DNA from: a bacterium 210917-DFI.7.65
Lineage (GTDB): Bacteria; Bacillota; Clostridia; Oscillospirales; Oscillospiraceae
Direction of reading: 5' to 3'
Assembly (NCBI GenBank): GCA_020555865.1
Contig: JAJCJJ010000007.1
Coordinates: forward strand, 94,449 to 158,448
Length of the DNA: 64,000 bases
The notes under the pieces are model-generated. The model had not been told where the DNA came from. It saw nothing but the letters and a program-made list of their open reading frames with translations, and searched no databases. A program made the translations under genes and the position numbers. How positions within the stretch are numbered: the first letter of the stretch is position 1; every line of letters begins with the position of its first letter. Shown here in pieces: positions 10,001-17,333 of the stretch.

Positions 10001-10599
10001 AGGGGACGGAGCAGCCGATCTCTGTTCCGCTGGGCGATGTGTTTCAGGCACCGCGGTTTTTGATGCCTCAGCTGGGCCTGACTGCTGCTGAACGGGGTAC
10101 TGCAATGCACAAGGCACTGCAGTTTTTGGATTTTTCACAGACCCTTTCCCGTGAGCAGATTGAGGCGGAGGTGGCGCGCATGGCACAGCAGCATTTGCTG
10201 CGGGCAGAAGAGGCTGAGGCGGTAAACACGGCGGCCTTGGCGGTGCTGTTTGCCTCACCTTTGGGGTTGGAGCTGCGCAGCGCACCGAAGGGCAAACTGT
10301 GGCGCGAATACCGTTTCTCTGTACTGGAGCGGGTGGATAAATACCTGCCGGAACTGGACAGCGACGATGAAGTGCTGCTGCAGGGCGCGGTGGACTGCTT
10401 CTTTGAAACGGCGGACGGGTCCCTTACTGTGGTGGATTTCAAGACTGACCGCATCGCGCCCGGCGGCGAAAGGGAAAAGGCAGAGGAATACCGCCCGCAG
10501 CTCACGGCTTACAGCGATGTACTGGAGCGGATCTTTGAGCGGCCCGTTACCCGGCGCATTCTCTATTTCTTTGCCACCGGGGAACGTGTTCTGCTGTAA
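7009..10599 (+). CDS. addA: ATP-dependent helicase-nuclease subunit AddA
   Basis: AddA is the UvrD-type 3'-5' helicase and second nuclease of the AddAB complex. The 1196-residue protein shows Walker A SAAAGSGKTKVLVERL near residue 23, the helicase DEFQDTN motif (Walker B), the VGDMKQSIYRFRLADP and MSIHKSKGLEFPVV motifs, VALTRAKEKL (motif VI), and a C-terminal nuclease motif VVDFKTDR. Length matches the family. A strong GGAGGGGAGG ribosome binding site at 6991-7000 overlaps the end of addB. A 1234-codon open frame on the opposite strand is a GC-skew shadow, not a gene. Confidence 0.96.
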   Translation: MGVRLTEEQQEAVRNRGGSLLVSAAAGSGKTKVLVERLFRYITDEEDPADVTDFLIITYTKAAAAELRMKIAAELSERLAEDAGNLHLHKQAMLIYRADVRTVDSFCTALLGENIQLVGGEKDCALTPDFRVLDEREADLLRRQVLGRVLETFYEEMDEGAAELADTIGAGRDDTALEELVLQIFSKLQSHAYPLRWLAEQEEYWSAIPAQVERTPFGRELIADAQATLRYWSAMFSDVCREMESDETLAAKYLPSFSAARESMEDFLARLEQGWDTAREGEILFPRLGVVRGENAQKERAKALWDECKKDCEKVRRRFSVSGAELRDDLQRMAPAMLALLRLTETFAQGYAAEKLRRNATDFSDQEHFALALLMDETGKPTELGRAVSARYREIMIDEFQDTNEVQNQIFAAVSREEKNLFMVGDMKQSIYRFRLADPTIFLRHYQADPLFSQAKEGQERKLLLSRNFRSRREILDAANFVCANLMSPEVGEMAYTEDEALHFGAEYYVERSGCDTEFYLVDHPKKDAEAEAKEEVKCAETEARFVACRIRALLDEPFLVQDEAGGLRPVREEDIVILLRSPGARQKLYERVLSEQRIACSAEGGEEFFSAMEVAVVYAMLQLIDNPHQDVPLISVLRSPVFAFAPDRLAEIRARCPKGDFFTALQCDEGADTRRFLEDLEQLRFLAPDMSVHRLLWHLYNRWNVLGVFGAMDGGAERRGRLVTLYEHARNFETAGYRGLFPFVSHLRALLEAGESIPAAASQVRRGVRLMSIHKSKGLEFPVVILAELNKSFNKSDVQAPVLMHPELGLGPVCIDLERKIRYSTVARDAVAHRQLREQKSEELRVLYVALTRAKEKLILVAAMRSAAGVVKRLLPRAECPVPPAVVAGCGSMAQWVLLPLLCRTESYPLRQAADMEAAACDNSGIPWRVAWVDGAEYCQRCRLPARAEELACADPAPTFDPALLSFQYGHRPETRIPSKLTATQLKGRLIDQRLAEGTEQPISVPLGDVFQAPRFLMPQLGLTAAERGTAMHKALQFLDFSQTLSREQIEAEVARMAQQHLLRAEEAEAVNTAALAVLFASPLGLELRSAPKGKLWREYRFSVLERVDKYLPELDSDDEVLLQGAVDCFFETADGSLTVVDFKTDRIAPGGEREKAEEYRPQLTAYSDVLERIFERPVTRRILYFFATGERVLL

Positions 10600-10653
10600 T
10601 GCGTTATTCTGGAGAGAATGCGGAAAAGTTTTGCTGGATTTTCAAAATAATGC

Positions 10654-10682
10654 TTGCTTTTCTATAACTGGTGTGGTAAACT
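10654..10682 (+). promoter_or_regulatory. Sigma-A promoter for rpmE
   Basis: TTGCTT at 10654-10659, 17-base spacer, TAAACT at 10677-10682; the rpmE start codon lies about 50 bases downstream. Confidence 0.6.
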
Positions 10683-10733
10683 AACTTTTGCCTGTTATAA
10701 GGTATTTAACGCGGAAAGAGGTGAACAAGAGCA

Positions 10734-10931
10734 ATGAAGGAAGGAATCCATCCCAATTATCAGCAGACTACAATTCGCTGCGCCTGCGGTAATGTGATTG
10801 AGACAGGTTCTACCAAGAAGGATATCAAGGTGGAAGTCTGCTCTAAGTGTCACCCCTTCTTCACTGGCAAGCAGAAGCTGGTGGATACCGGCGGACGTGT
10901 TGCGCGGTTCAACAAGAAGTTCGGCCTGTAA
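10734..10931 (+). CDS. rpmE: 50S ribosomal protein L31 (zinc-binding type)
   Basis: A 65-residue large-subunit ribosomal protein. It is the zinc-containing form: Cys16, Cys18, Cys36 and Cys39 are all present (RCACGN and [10 protein letters not shown]). The HPNY start region and the [10 protein letters not shown] tail are typical. In many bacteria zinc starvation induces a cysteine-free paralogue; none is seen in this window. It has its own promoter and is followed by a clear terminator, so it is a single-gene unit. Confidence 0.97.
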   Translation: MKEGIHPNYQQTTIRCACGNVIETGSTKKDIKVEVCSKCHPFFTGKQKLVDTGGRVARFNKKFGL

Positions 10932-10964
10932 GAAGAGCGTTCGCATTGACGAGCAATCACATCA

Positions 10965-11000
10965 AACGGCGCTGCCCTGTCGGGGCGGTGCCGTTTTTTT
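10965..11000 (+). terminator. Rho-independent terminator after rpmE
   Basis: Stem arms AACGGCGCTGCCC and GGGCGGTGCCGTT (one mismatch, one G-U pair) with a short loop and a run of seven T at 10994-11000. Confidence 0.85.
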
Positions 11001-11088
11001 ATTGAGCGGCTTTCTTTTTTCTTCGGCACAGCATATACTAAATGGGTATTATATGTCGTGATTTTTCTGCTGCAAAAGGAGGAGCATT

Positions 11089-11601
11089 ATGAGCGGTCAA
11101 CTGCAAGAAATGGAGATCAGGGATTTGTCCTGTGATGTATTTCAGGTGTTTCAGCATGCCACGCCTCTTTTGAGTGCGGGCAGTGCGGAGAAATTCAATA
11201 CCATGGTCATCGGCTGGGGCGGCCTGGGCACGCTGTGGGGCAAGGCGGTCTGTACGGTGTATGTTCGTCCCCAGCGCTACACCTATGAATTTATGGAGCG
11301 GGAGAATGCTTTCAGCGTATCCGTTCTGCCGCCGGAGTGCCGCGAAGCGCTGCGCGTCTGCGGCAGCGAAAGCGGGCGGGATGTGGATAAGGTGAAAAAG
11401 TGCGGCCTGACGCCTGCCTTCAACGCCCTGGGCGCGCCCTATTTTGAACAGGCGCAGCTGGTGCTGGTGTGCCGCAAGCTGTATGCCGATGATCTGCGGC
11501 CGGAGAAGTTCACAGACCAGAGTTTGGACGGCCGCTGGTACCCGGAGCACGATTATCATCGCATGTATGCGGGCGAAGTCGTGCAGGTGCTGAAAAAATA
11601 A
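11089..11601 (+). CDS. Flavin reductase-like FMN-binding protein
   Basis: A 170-residue protein with the FMN-binding split-barrel fold of the flavin reductase/flavoredoxin family. The segment FNTMVIGWGGLGTLWGKAVCTVYVRPQRYTYEF matches the family region that contacts FMN, and the C-terminal part (YPEHDYHRMYAGEVVQVL) is the usual end. Such proteins pass electrons between NAD(P)H or ferredoxin partners and flavins in anaerobes; the true partner is unknown. A ribosome binding site AAAGGAGGAG precedes the ATG. A TATACT -10-like box is at 11034-11039, without a good -35. Confidence 0.85.
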   Translation: MSGQLQEMEIRDLSCDVFQVFQHATPLLSAGSAEKFNTMVIGWGGLGTLWGKAVCTVYVRPQRYTYEFMERENAFSVSVLPPECREALRVCGSESGRDVDKVKKCGLTPAFNALGAPYFEQAQLVLVCRKLYADDLRPEKFTDQSLDGRWYPEHDYHRMYAGEVVQVLKK

Positions 11602-11618
11602 CCATTCTCGGAGGAACT

Positions 11619-12935
11619 ATGGAACAACTACAAAAGACAGCGGAACCGATGCGCCGGGAGCGTGTGATTCTGGTGGGGCTCCATTCCCCCCGGCTCAAGC
11701 GCGAGGAGAATGCGGACGATTGGTCCATGGAAGAGCTGGCGGCCCTGACGGATACCGCCGGAGGCTGTGTGGCAGCCTGTGCGCTGCAGAATAAGGACGC
11801 CCCGGACCCGCGTACGTTTATCGGCGAAGGAAAAGTAGCCGAGATCAAAGAACTGGTTGCCTCGGAGCGGGCGGACATGGTCATTTTTGACAATGACCTC
11901 TCGCCCTCCCAGATGCGGGTGCTGACCGATGAATTCGGCGTGCAGGTGCTGGACCGCAGCGGCCTGATCCTGGATATCTTTGCCCAGCGGGCCAAGACAA
12001 AGGAGGGGCGGCTGCAGGTGGAGCTGGCGCAGTATCAATATCTGCTGCCCCGGCTGACCGGTATGTGGACGCACCTGACGCGTCAGAACGCCGCTGGCGG
12101 CAAGAGTCCCATCGGCACCCGCGGTCCCGGTGAAACCCAGCTGGAAACCGACCGCCGCCACATCCACCGAAAAATCGACAAACTGCGGGAGGATTTGGAG
12201 GAAGTGCGCCGGGTGCGCGGTACCCAGCGCCAGCAACGCATGAAAAACGAAATCCCGGTGGTGGCCATTGTGGGTTACACCAACGCGGGAAAATCCACGC
12301 TGCTCAACGCCCTGACCGGCGCCGCCATTCCAGCCAACAACCGCCTGTTTGACACACTGGATACCACTTCCCGTCTGCTGGCGGTCAGCGATATGATGGA
12401 TGTGGTGATTTCGGATACGGTGGGTTTTATCCGCAAGCTGCCTCACCAGCTGGTGGACGCCTTTAAGGCCACGCTGGAAGAGCTGGAATATGCCGACCTG
12501 CTGCTTCATGTTATCGACGCGTCCAATCCCGTGTGGGAGGAACAGGCTGCTGTGGTGGATGCGCTGATTGCGGAATTGGGGGCGCAGACCACGCCCTGCA
12601 TCCGCGTGTACAATAAATCGGACTGCGTCAGTGCGGAAAACCGGCCTTGGGGTGCGGGAAGCATTGCGATCTCCGCTAAAACCGGCGCGGGCCTTCCAGA
12701 GCTGCTGGCGCTGATTGAACGAACGCTGGACAAAGGCAGCTGCCGATTAACGTTGCGGATTCCTTATGAACGGGGCGATTTGCTGGATCTGCTCTACCGA
12801 GAGGCCAAGGTGCTTTCGGTGCGATATGAAGAGGCTACGGTGGTCGATGCGGTGTGCACACAGCGCACATTGGGAAAGGTGCGCGTCTATGCCGACCCGC
12901 CGCATCCGGAGGAAAAGGAGGAGTGGGAACGGTGA
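11619..12935 (+). CDS. hflX: Ribosome-associated GTPase HflX
   Basis: HflX binds the 50S subunit and splits stalled ribosomes. The 438-residue protein has the N-terminal HflX domain (ADMVIFDNDLSPSQ, then the GTRGPGETQLETDRR glycine-rich linker) and a GTPase domain with G1 GYTNAGKST, G3 DTVGF, G4 NKSD and G5 SAKTG. All nucleotide-binding motifs are intact. It starts 17 bases after the flavin reductase gene and its TGA overlaps the GTG of the next gene, so these genes are probably one operon. Confidence 0.95.
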   Translation: MEQLQKTAEPMRRERVILVGLHSPRLKREENADDWSMEELAALTDTAGGCVAACALQNKDAPDPRTFIGEGKVAEIKELVASERADMVIFDNDLSPSQMRVLTDEFGVQVLDRSGLILDIFAQRAKTKEGRLQVELAQYQYLLPRLTGMWTHLTRQNAAGGKSPIGTRGPGETQLETDRRHIHRKIDKLREDLEEVRRVRGTQRQQRMKNEIPVVAIVGYTNAGKSTLLNALTGAAIPANNRLFDTLDTTSRLLAVSDMMDVVISDTVGFIRKLPHQLVDAFKATLEELEYADLLLHVIDASNPVWEEQAAVVDALIAELGAQTTPCIRVYNKSDCVSAENRPWGAGSIAISAKTGAGLPELLALIERTLDKGSCRLTLRIPYERGDLLDLLYREAKVLSVRYEEATVVDAVCTQRTLGKVRVYADPPHPEEKEEWER

Positions 12936-13573
12936 GCGAGGATTACTTTATCCCCGGCGCGGCGGCGCAAAGCGAATTTACGGAAAAGAAATCCCGGTTT
13001 ATCAGCCATCTCTGGCCCGTGGCGAGCGAAGAGGAAGCTCGTGCGCGCATTGAGGAGATGCGGAAAACATACTACGATGCCCGGCACAACTGCTGGTGCT
13101 ATCTTTTGCGTGAAGGCAGCGTGCTGCGCTACAGCGACGACGGAGAACCCCAGGGGACTGCGGGGCAGCCCATGTTGAATGTGTTTCAGCGCCGGGCGAT
13201 CAGCAATGTGTGCTGCGTAGTCACGCGCTACTTTGGCGGTGTGCTGTTGGGCGCGGGGGGACTGACGCGGGCCTATACCCGGGGGGCGTCCGATGTGCTG
13301 GCAGTTGCCGGACGCAGCCGGGTGTGCCTGTGGGAGCGGGCGGCGCTTTGCCTGCCCTATGGGCTGTTTGAACAGGTGCGCCTGCTGTGCGATGCCTCTG
13401 GCGGTATCATCGAACACACGGACTATGGCGCTGATGTGACGCTGGACCTTCTGCTGCCCCAAGGCGGCCGGACGGCCCTGCAGGATAAGCTCACCGAGTT
13501 GTCCGCGGGGACGCTGACTCTGGAGGCGGTGGGCGATGAGTACCGCGGCGGGCCGCGGGAAGAGTTGACCTGA
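12932..13573 (+). CDS. YigZ/IMPACT family protein
   Basis: A 213-residue protein of the YigZ/IMPACT family (UPF0029), of uncertain function, sometimes linked to translation control. The motif HNCWCYLLREGSVLRYSDDGEP followed by GTAGQPML and the VTRYFGGVLLGAGGLTRAY segment are characteristic; the C-terminal part fits the DUF1949 domain. The GTG at 12932 is the start: it overlaps the hflX stop by 3 bases and is preceded by GGAGGAAAAGGAGG. The in-frame ATG at 12854 lies deep inside hflX and is rejected. Confidence 0.92.
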   Translation: MSEDYFIPGAAAQSEFTEKKSRFISHLWPVASEEEARARIEEMRKTYYDARHNCWCYLLREGSVLRYSDDGEPQGTAGQPMLNVFQRRAISNVCCVVTRYFGGVLLGAGGLTRAYTRGASDVLAVAGRSRVCLWERAALCLPYGLFEQVRLLCDASGGIIEHTDYGADVTLDLLLPQGGRTALQDKLTELSAGTLTLEAVGDEYRGGPREELT

Positions 13574-13585
13574 TCTGTAAACGAT

Positions 13586-13620
13586 AAAGCCCCGGTGCTG
13601 CGGCGCCGGGGCTTTGTTTT
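13586..13620 (+). terminator. Terminator after the hflX-yigZ unit
   Basis: Stem AAAGCCCCGG/CCGGGGCTTT with a GC-rich loop, followed by GTTTT. Confidence 0.85.
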
Positions 13621-13632
13621 CCCGAAAAAAGA

Positions 13633-13661
13633 TTGACAGAAGGGTGGAATAGATATATAAT
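13633..13661 (+). promoter_or_regulatory. Consensus sigma-A promoter of the marR-MATE operon
   Basis: TTGACA at 13633-13638 and TATAAT at 13656-13661 with exactly 17 bases between: a perfect match to consensus, which suggests that repression is needed. Confidence 0.85.
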
Positions 13662-13688
13662 TAAGCTAAATTATATAAATTAACTTAA
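13661..13688 (+). promoter_or_regulatory. Probable MarR operator
   Basis: An AT-rich imperfect dyad, TTAAGCTAAATT (13661-13672) against AAATTAACTTAA (13677-13688), pairing at 10 of 12 positions. It starts at the last base of the -10 box and covers the transcription start, an ideal position for autorepression by the MarR protein encoded 17 bases downstream. Confidence 0.6.
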
Positions 13689-13704
13689 CAAAAGGGGTGG
13701 GCGT

Positions 13705-14145
13705 ATGAATTTGCGGGACAGCCTCAATCAGTATTATTACGATGAAATCGTGTGTGATCTGCGCAGGCTGGCGAAGAATGGCGGAGGTGAGCTTTCTTTC
13801 AACAGTATTATGTATTTGGATGTGATTTCCTATCAGGAGCAAAGCGGCGGCTGCACAGTGAGCCGCCTGGCCAAGACGTTGCATATTTCCAATTCTGCCG
13901 CCACGATGAAGGTAAACGAGCTGATGCACTTGGGACTGGTGGAGAAAGTGCGCAGTGAAACGGACCGCCGTGTGGTCTATCTGCACCTCAGTCCGCTGGC
14001 TGCTGCAGGTGTGTGCGAAAGCGATGCGCCCTATGAGCGGGCAGTGCAGAAGATTGAAACGCAGTACAGCGAGGAAGAAATCACGCTGTTTTGCCAAATG
14101 TTACAGGTGTTTGCCGACGAATATCAAAAGGAGAATCCCATATGA
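13705..14145 (+). CDS. MarR family transcriptional regulator
   Basis: A 146-residue winged-helix regulator. The HTH region reads GGCTVSRLAKTLHISNSAATMKVNELMHLGLVEKVRSETDRRVVYLHLS, with the SETDRR wing typical of MarR. Such dimers usually repress and are released by small phenolic or drug-like ligands. The gene overlaps the MATE efflux gene by ATGA, so it likely represses its own operon through the dyad at 13661-13688. The inducing ligand cannot be inferred. Confidence 0.92.
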   Translation: MNLRDSLNQYYYDEIVCDLRRLAKNGGGELSFNSIMYLDVISYQEQSGGCTVSRLAKTLHISNSAATMKVNELMHLGLVEKVRSETDRRVVYLHLSPLAAAGVCESDAPYERAVQKIETQYSEEEITLFCQMLQVFADEYQKENPI

Positions 14146-15500
14146 ACCTATCCACGCAGCTTTTTGCAACCATGTCTCCAAACCGGCTGTTTTTGCGCTG
14201 TGCGCTGCCCAGTATGATCGCCATGGCGGTGTCTTCGCTCTATACCGTGGCCGACGGCATTTTTGTGGGCCGTTTTCTGGGAGAGGAAGCTTTGGCGGCG
14301 GTCAACCTGGTCATGCCCTTTCTTCTCATCAGTTTTGTGTTTCCCGATTTGATCGCAGTGGGCTCCTCTGTGCAGATTGCCCTGCGTTTGGGCGAGAAAA
14401 AAGAAGAGGAAGCCAGCCGCATTTTTACCGTGTGTTCGTTGCTGATTGTGGTTTTATCGTGCCTGATCGGCCTTGCCGGGTTTCTGGGCGCGGAGGCCAT
14501 GTTGCAGATTTTGGGCGCTGATGCGGCAGTAGCGGCGTTGGGCGCGGAATATCTGCGGGTATACGCGCTATTTGCTCCCTTTATCATGGTTTTTTATGCG
14601 GTGGATAACTATCTGCGTATCTGCGGCCGGCCTCGCTACAGTATGGTAGTGACGGTGATTACTTCACTTCTGAATGTTGTGCTGGATTACCTTTTCCTGG
14701 GCGTTTTCGGCTGGGGCATCGCTGCTGCTGCGCTGGCGTCCTGCCTGTGCCTGACGCTGGGCACGGTGTTGAATTATGTGCCTTTCCTGCGCGGGAAACT
14801 GCCCTTGCGCTTTGTGCGCGGCGGAATCTCCCTGCGGCTTTTAGGCAATATTTTTTATAATGGCTCGTCGGAATTTTTCTCCAACATTGCCGGTTCGGTT
14901 CTGATGGTAGTGCTCAACGGCGTACTGCTGCGCATGGGCGGATCGGCAGCGGTGGCAGCCTTTTCCATTGTCCTGTATGTAGACAGCGTGGCCAATTCAC
15001 TGCTGTTTGGTATGTCCGATTCGCTTCAGGGCGCCGTCAGCTATTGCTGTGGTGCAGGGCTGCGCCAGCGGATTTTTGCGCTGGAAAAGCGGGTGTTTTT
15101 GGTGGGCGCGCTGGTGGCGGCGCTGGCCTTTCTGCTGATGCGTTTCGGCGGCGAAGCGTTGCTGTCGCTGTTTCTGGGCCACAACAGTGAAGTGGTGGGT
15201 GCGCTGGCGCTGCGGGCTATGGAGCTGTTTTCGCTTACCTATCTTACCTGTTGGTTTAATGTGGCGATCAGCGCCTTTTTCACAGCGGTCAATCGTCCGG
15301 GGGCGTCCCTTATACTGTCTTTCGGAAATGCGCTGGTGTTCCCACTGCTGGCGCTGGCAGTATTGCCGCGCCTGTGGGGCATCGACGGGGTATGGCTCAC
15401 GCCGGCCTGCGGCGATTTGTTGACTGCGGTCGCGGCAGTGGTGCTGCTGCTGTATTTCTGGCGGCGAAAAGAACGGAAGACGGCACTGGAGGAAGTTTGA
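14142..15500 (+). CDS. MATE family multidrug efflux transporter
   Basis: A 452-residue membrane protein with about 12 hydrophobic segments and the MATE signature at the N-terminus (SPNRLFLRCALPSMIAMAVSSLYTVADGIFVGRFLGEEALAAVNL). MATE pumps export cationic drugs or metabolites using Na+ or H+ gradients. ATG 14142 overlaps the marR stop and has AAAAGGAG upstream; the longer frame from 14091 is inside marR. Coupling to marR implies substrate-induced expression. Confidence 0.94.
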   Translation: MNLSTQLFATMSPNRLFLRCALPSMIAMAVSSLYTVADGIFVGRFLGEEALAAVNLVMPFLLISFVFPDLIAVGSSVQIALRLGEKKEEEASRIFTVCSLLIVVLSCLIGLAGFLGAEAMLQILGADAAVAALGAEYLRVYALFAPFIMVFYAVDNYLRICGRPRYSMVVTVITSLLNVVLDYLFLGVFGWGIAAAALASCLCLTLGTVLNYVPFLRGKLPLRFVRGGISLRLLGNIFYNGSSEFFSNIAGSVLMVVLNGVLLRMGGSAAVAAFSIVLYVDSVANSLLFGMSDSLQGAVSYCCGAGLRQRIFALEKRVFLVGALVAALAFLLMRFGGEALLSLFLGHNSEVVGALALRAMELFSLTYLTCWFNVAISAFFTAVNRPGASLILSFGNALVFPLLALAVLPRLWGIDGVWLTPACGDLLTAVAAVVLLLYFWRRKERKTALEEV

Positions 15501-15515
15501 GGCGTGAATTACGCC
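15501..15515 (+). promoter_or_regulatory. Short dyad upstream of the HTH-PBP regulator promoter
   Basis: GGCGT-GAATT-ACGCC lies immediately upstream of the -35 box at 15516. It has no T tract, so it is more likely a protein binding site than a terminator. Confidence 0.35.
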
Positions 15516-15544
15516 TTGGAAACTGCGCCTGTCCGTGGTATAAT
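15516..15544 (+). promoter_or_regulatory. Sigma-A promoter of the HTH-PBP regulator gene
   Basis: TTGGAA at 15516-15521 and TATAAT at 15539-15544 with a 17-base spacer. Confidence 0.7.
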
Positions 15545-15587
15545 CGGGGCAGAACAGACGGCAGTTGTGTGAAGAGGGGGCTGGCGG

Positions 15588-16478
15588 ATGATGGAAGAAA
15601 AATACATTGCGCCTAAAGATGCAGCGGAAATTCTGGTTGTCAAAAAAACGACGGTTTATGATATGATCAAACAGGGACGGCTCAAAGCGGTGAAAATCGG
15701 AAAGCAGTTCCGAATCCGAGAAAGCGATGTACTCGCGCTGGTGGGCGATTCACCGCAGGATCCGGGTGCTGCCGGACAGGAGAGCCTCCTTCTGTGCGGA
15801 CAGGATATGCTGCTGGATCATCTCTGTGCCCGTGTCAATGCTGCCGAAGGGTATCAGGCGGTTAGCCGGTCGTACCTTGGCAGTTACAACGGCCTGTTTG
15901 CCCTATATCAGGGGCAGGCAAACTTCGCTACGGCCCATTTGTGGGATTGGGAAACCGACCAGTACAATCTGCCGTTTGTACCCAAGATGCTGCCGGGGAT
16001 GGAAGTGCAGGTTTATCACATTGTGAACCGGCCCATCGGGATTTACACCGCACCGGGCAATCCCAAGGGCATCACCTGTGTGGAAGACTTTGCCCGGGAA
16101 GATGTGCGTATGGTGAACCGGGAAAAGGGCAGCGGTATCCGGGTGCTGACCGACAGCCTGTTTTTGCGCGCCGGTCTCTCAGCTGCAGAGATCAACGGCT
16201 ATGACTGCATCGAGCACTCGCATATGGCAGCGGCTGCCGCTGTGGCCCGGGGAGAGGCGGACTGTGCCGTGGGCAACGAGCGCAGTGTGCTCGGTTCCAG
16301 GGAAGTGGATTTCTTACCGCTGAGATATGAGCAGTATGACCTGATTGTACCTATAAGCGAACTGGGACGGCCGGTGGTGCAGCGAGTGCTGGAAGTGCTG
16401 CGTTCCGATGCGCTGCGCATGGAAACCGCGGCGCTGGGAGGCTATGACGTGACGGATATGGGAAAACGTTTGCTTTGA
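15588..16478 (+). CDS. One-component regulator: excisionase-type HTH plus molybdate-binding-like PBP domain
   Basis: A 296-residue protein. Residues about 1-50 (YIAPKDAAEILVVKKTTVYDMIKQGRLKAVKIGKQFRI) form an excisionase/MerR-like HTH; residues about 65-290 form a periplasmic-binding-protein-like domain (COG1910 type, related to molybdate-binding proteins) with the conserved NREKGSGIRVLTD and AVARGEADCAVG stretches. There is no signal peptide, so the binding domain acts in the cytoplasm as a sensor. Proteins of this build are linked to molybdenum or tungsten genes; modABC lies 4 kb away on the other strand. The immediate neighbour is the PduB-like gene, whose promoter starts 4 bases after this stop. 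Confidence 0.88.
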   Translation: MMEEKYIAPKDAAEILVVKKTTVYDMIKQGRLKAVKIGKQFRIRESDVLALVGDSPQDPGAAGQESLLLCGQDMLLDHLCARVNAAEGYQAVSRSYLGSYNGLFALYQGQANFATAHLWDWETDQYNLPFVPKMLPGMEVQVYHIVNRPIGIYTAPGNPKGITCVEDFAREDVRMVNREKGSGIRVLTDSLFLRAGLSAAEINGYDCIEHSHMAAAAAVARGEADCAVGNERSVLGSREVDFLPLRYEQYDLIVPISELGRPVVQRVLEVLRSDALRMETAALGGYDVTDMGKRLL

Positions 16479-16481
16479 CGC

Positions 16482-16510
16482 TTGCATATTTGTGTTGTTT
16501 CTGGTATAGT
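16482..16510 (+). promoter_or_regulatory. Sigma-A promoter of the microcompartment shell gene
   Basis: TTGCAT at 16482-16487, 17-base spacer, TATAGT at 16505-16510. It lies inside the nominal long open frame of the shell gene and so rules out a start at 16482. Confidence 0.7.
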
Positions 16511-16556
16511 GAAAAAGAACTCAGCGCGGGGATACTGCGGGAAAGGGGCGGCCGGT

Positions 16557-17246
16557 TTGGCTTATACAGAATTTATCGGAACCACAGTGCTGGATACCAT
16601 CGGGCTGGTGATCCCCAGCGTAGATGAACAGTTGCGGACGCAGGCGGATTATCTCAAGGAATACCGCAGTATCGGGATCCTCAGTTCCCGCACCGGTGCG
16701 GCTGGGCAGATCAATGCTATTGACGAGGCGGTCAAGCGTACAAACACCGAAGTGCTGACTATCCAGCTGCCCAGGGATACCAAGGGATGGGGCGGCCACG
16801 GAAACTACATTGTGCTCGGTGCAGCCAATGAAGCCGACGCCCGGGAGGCAGTTGAGATTGCACTGGAATATACTGAGCGCTATTCCGGCGAGTTGTATAT
16901 CAGTGGAGAAGGGCATGTGGAGCTGACCTACTCCGCCCATGCCGGCGAAGTTTTGCAGTGGTATTTTGGTGCACCGGCGGGGCAGGCGTTCGGCTTTGTG
17001 GCCGGTTCGCCGGCGGCGGTGGGCCTGGTGATGGCGGATACGGCTGTGAAAGCCGGTGATGTGGAATTTCTGCGCTTTATGGATGCCGATCATTACACCA
17101 GCCATACCAACGAAGTAATTGTCGCGTTTACCGGCGACGCCAGCGCAGTAGAGAGCGCTGTGCGTTCGGCCCGGACGATTGGGCTGGATTTGCTGCGAAA
17201 ATTGGGCAGCGAGGCCAAGCCGGTGGGCGTTCCGTATTTGGATTAA
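16557..17246 (+). CDS. PduB-like tandem-domain bacterial microcompartment shell protein
   Basis: A 229-residue tandem BMC-domain (BMC-T) protein resembling PduB, a shell facet protein of propanediol/ethanol-type microcompartments. Diagnostic stretches: IGTTVLDTIGLVIPSVDEQL, YRSIGILSSRTGAAGQINAIDEAVK, NTEVLTIQLPRDTKG and GSPAAVGLVMADTAVKAGDVEFL, one per BMC repeat. The TTG at 16557 is chosen because AGGGG (16544-16548) is correctly spaced and a promoter occupies 16482-16510; the 25 upstream codons are not translated. No enzyme or other shell gene of a microcompartment is present nearby, so it is an orphan. The regulator upstream may control it. Confidence 0.88.
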   Translation: MAYTEFIGTTVLDTIGLVIPSVDEQLRTQADYLKEYRSIGILSSRTGAAGQINAIDEAVKRTNTEVLTIQLPRDTKGWGGHGNYIVLGAANEADAREAVEIALEYTERYSGELYISGEGHVELTYSAHAGEVLQWYFGAPAGQAFGFVAGSPAAVGLVMADTAVKAGDVEFLRFMDADHYTSHTNEVIVAFTGDASAVESAVRSARTIGLDLLRKLGSEAKPVGVPYLD

Positions 17247-17291
17247 CAAGCAGTTGTTTTCTGCTTGGGGAGCCAACAGGTAAACAATAAT

Positions 17292-17330
17292 AAACAACTC
17301 TCTTGTTCAACTGAAACAAGAGAGTTGTTT
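17292..17330. terminator. Bidirectional terminator between convergent genes
   Basis: A perfect 16-base stem: arms at 17292-17307 (AAACAACTCTCTTGTT) and 17315-17330, with A-rich and T-rich flanks, between the shell gene and the minus-strand lipoprotein gene. Confidence 0.9.
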
Positions 17331-17333
17331 TCA

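Noticed and set aside
6406..10110. 1234-codon open frame on the minus strand
   Set aside because: Lies opposite addB and addA, has no ribosome binding site or known motif, and is His/Arg/Gln-rich as expected for the complement of GC-rich genes.
16482..16556. N-terminal extension of the shell protein to a TTG at 16482
   Set aside because: The first 29 bases are a sigma-A promoter, and the extension has no family similarity.
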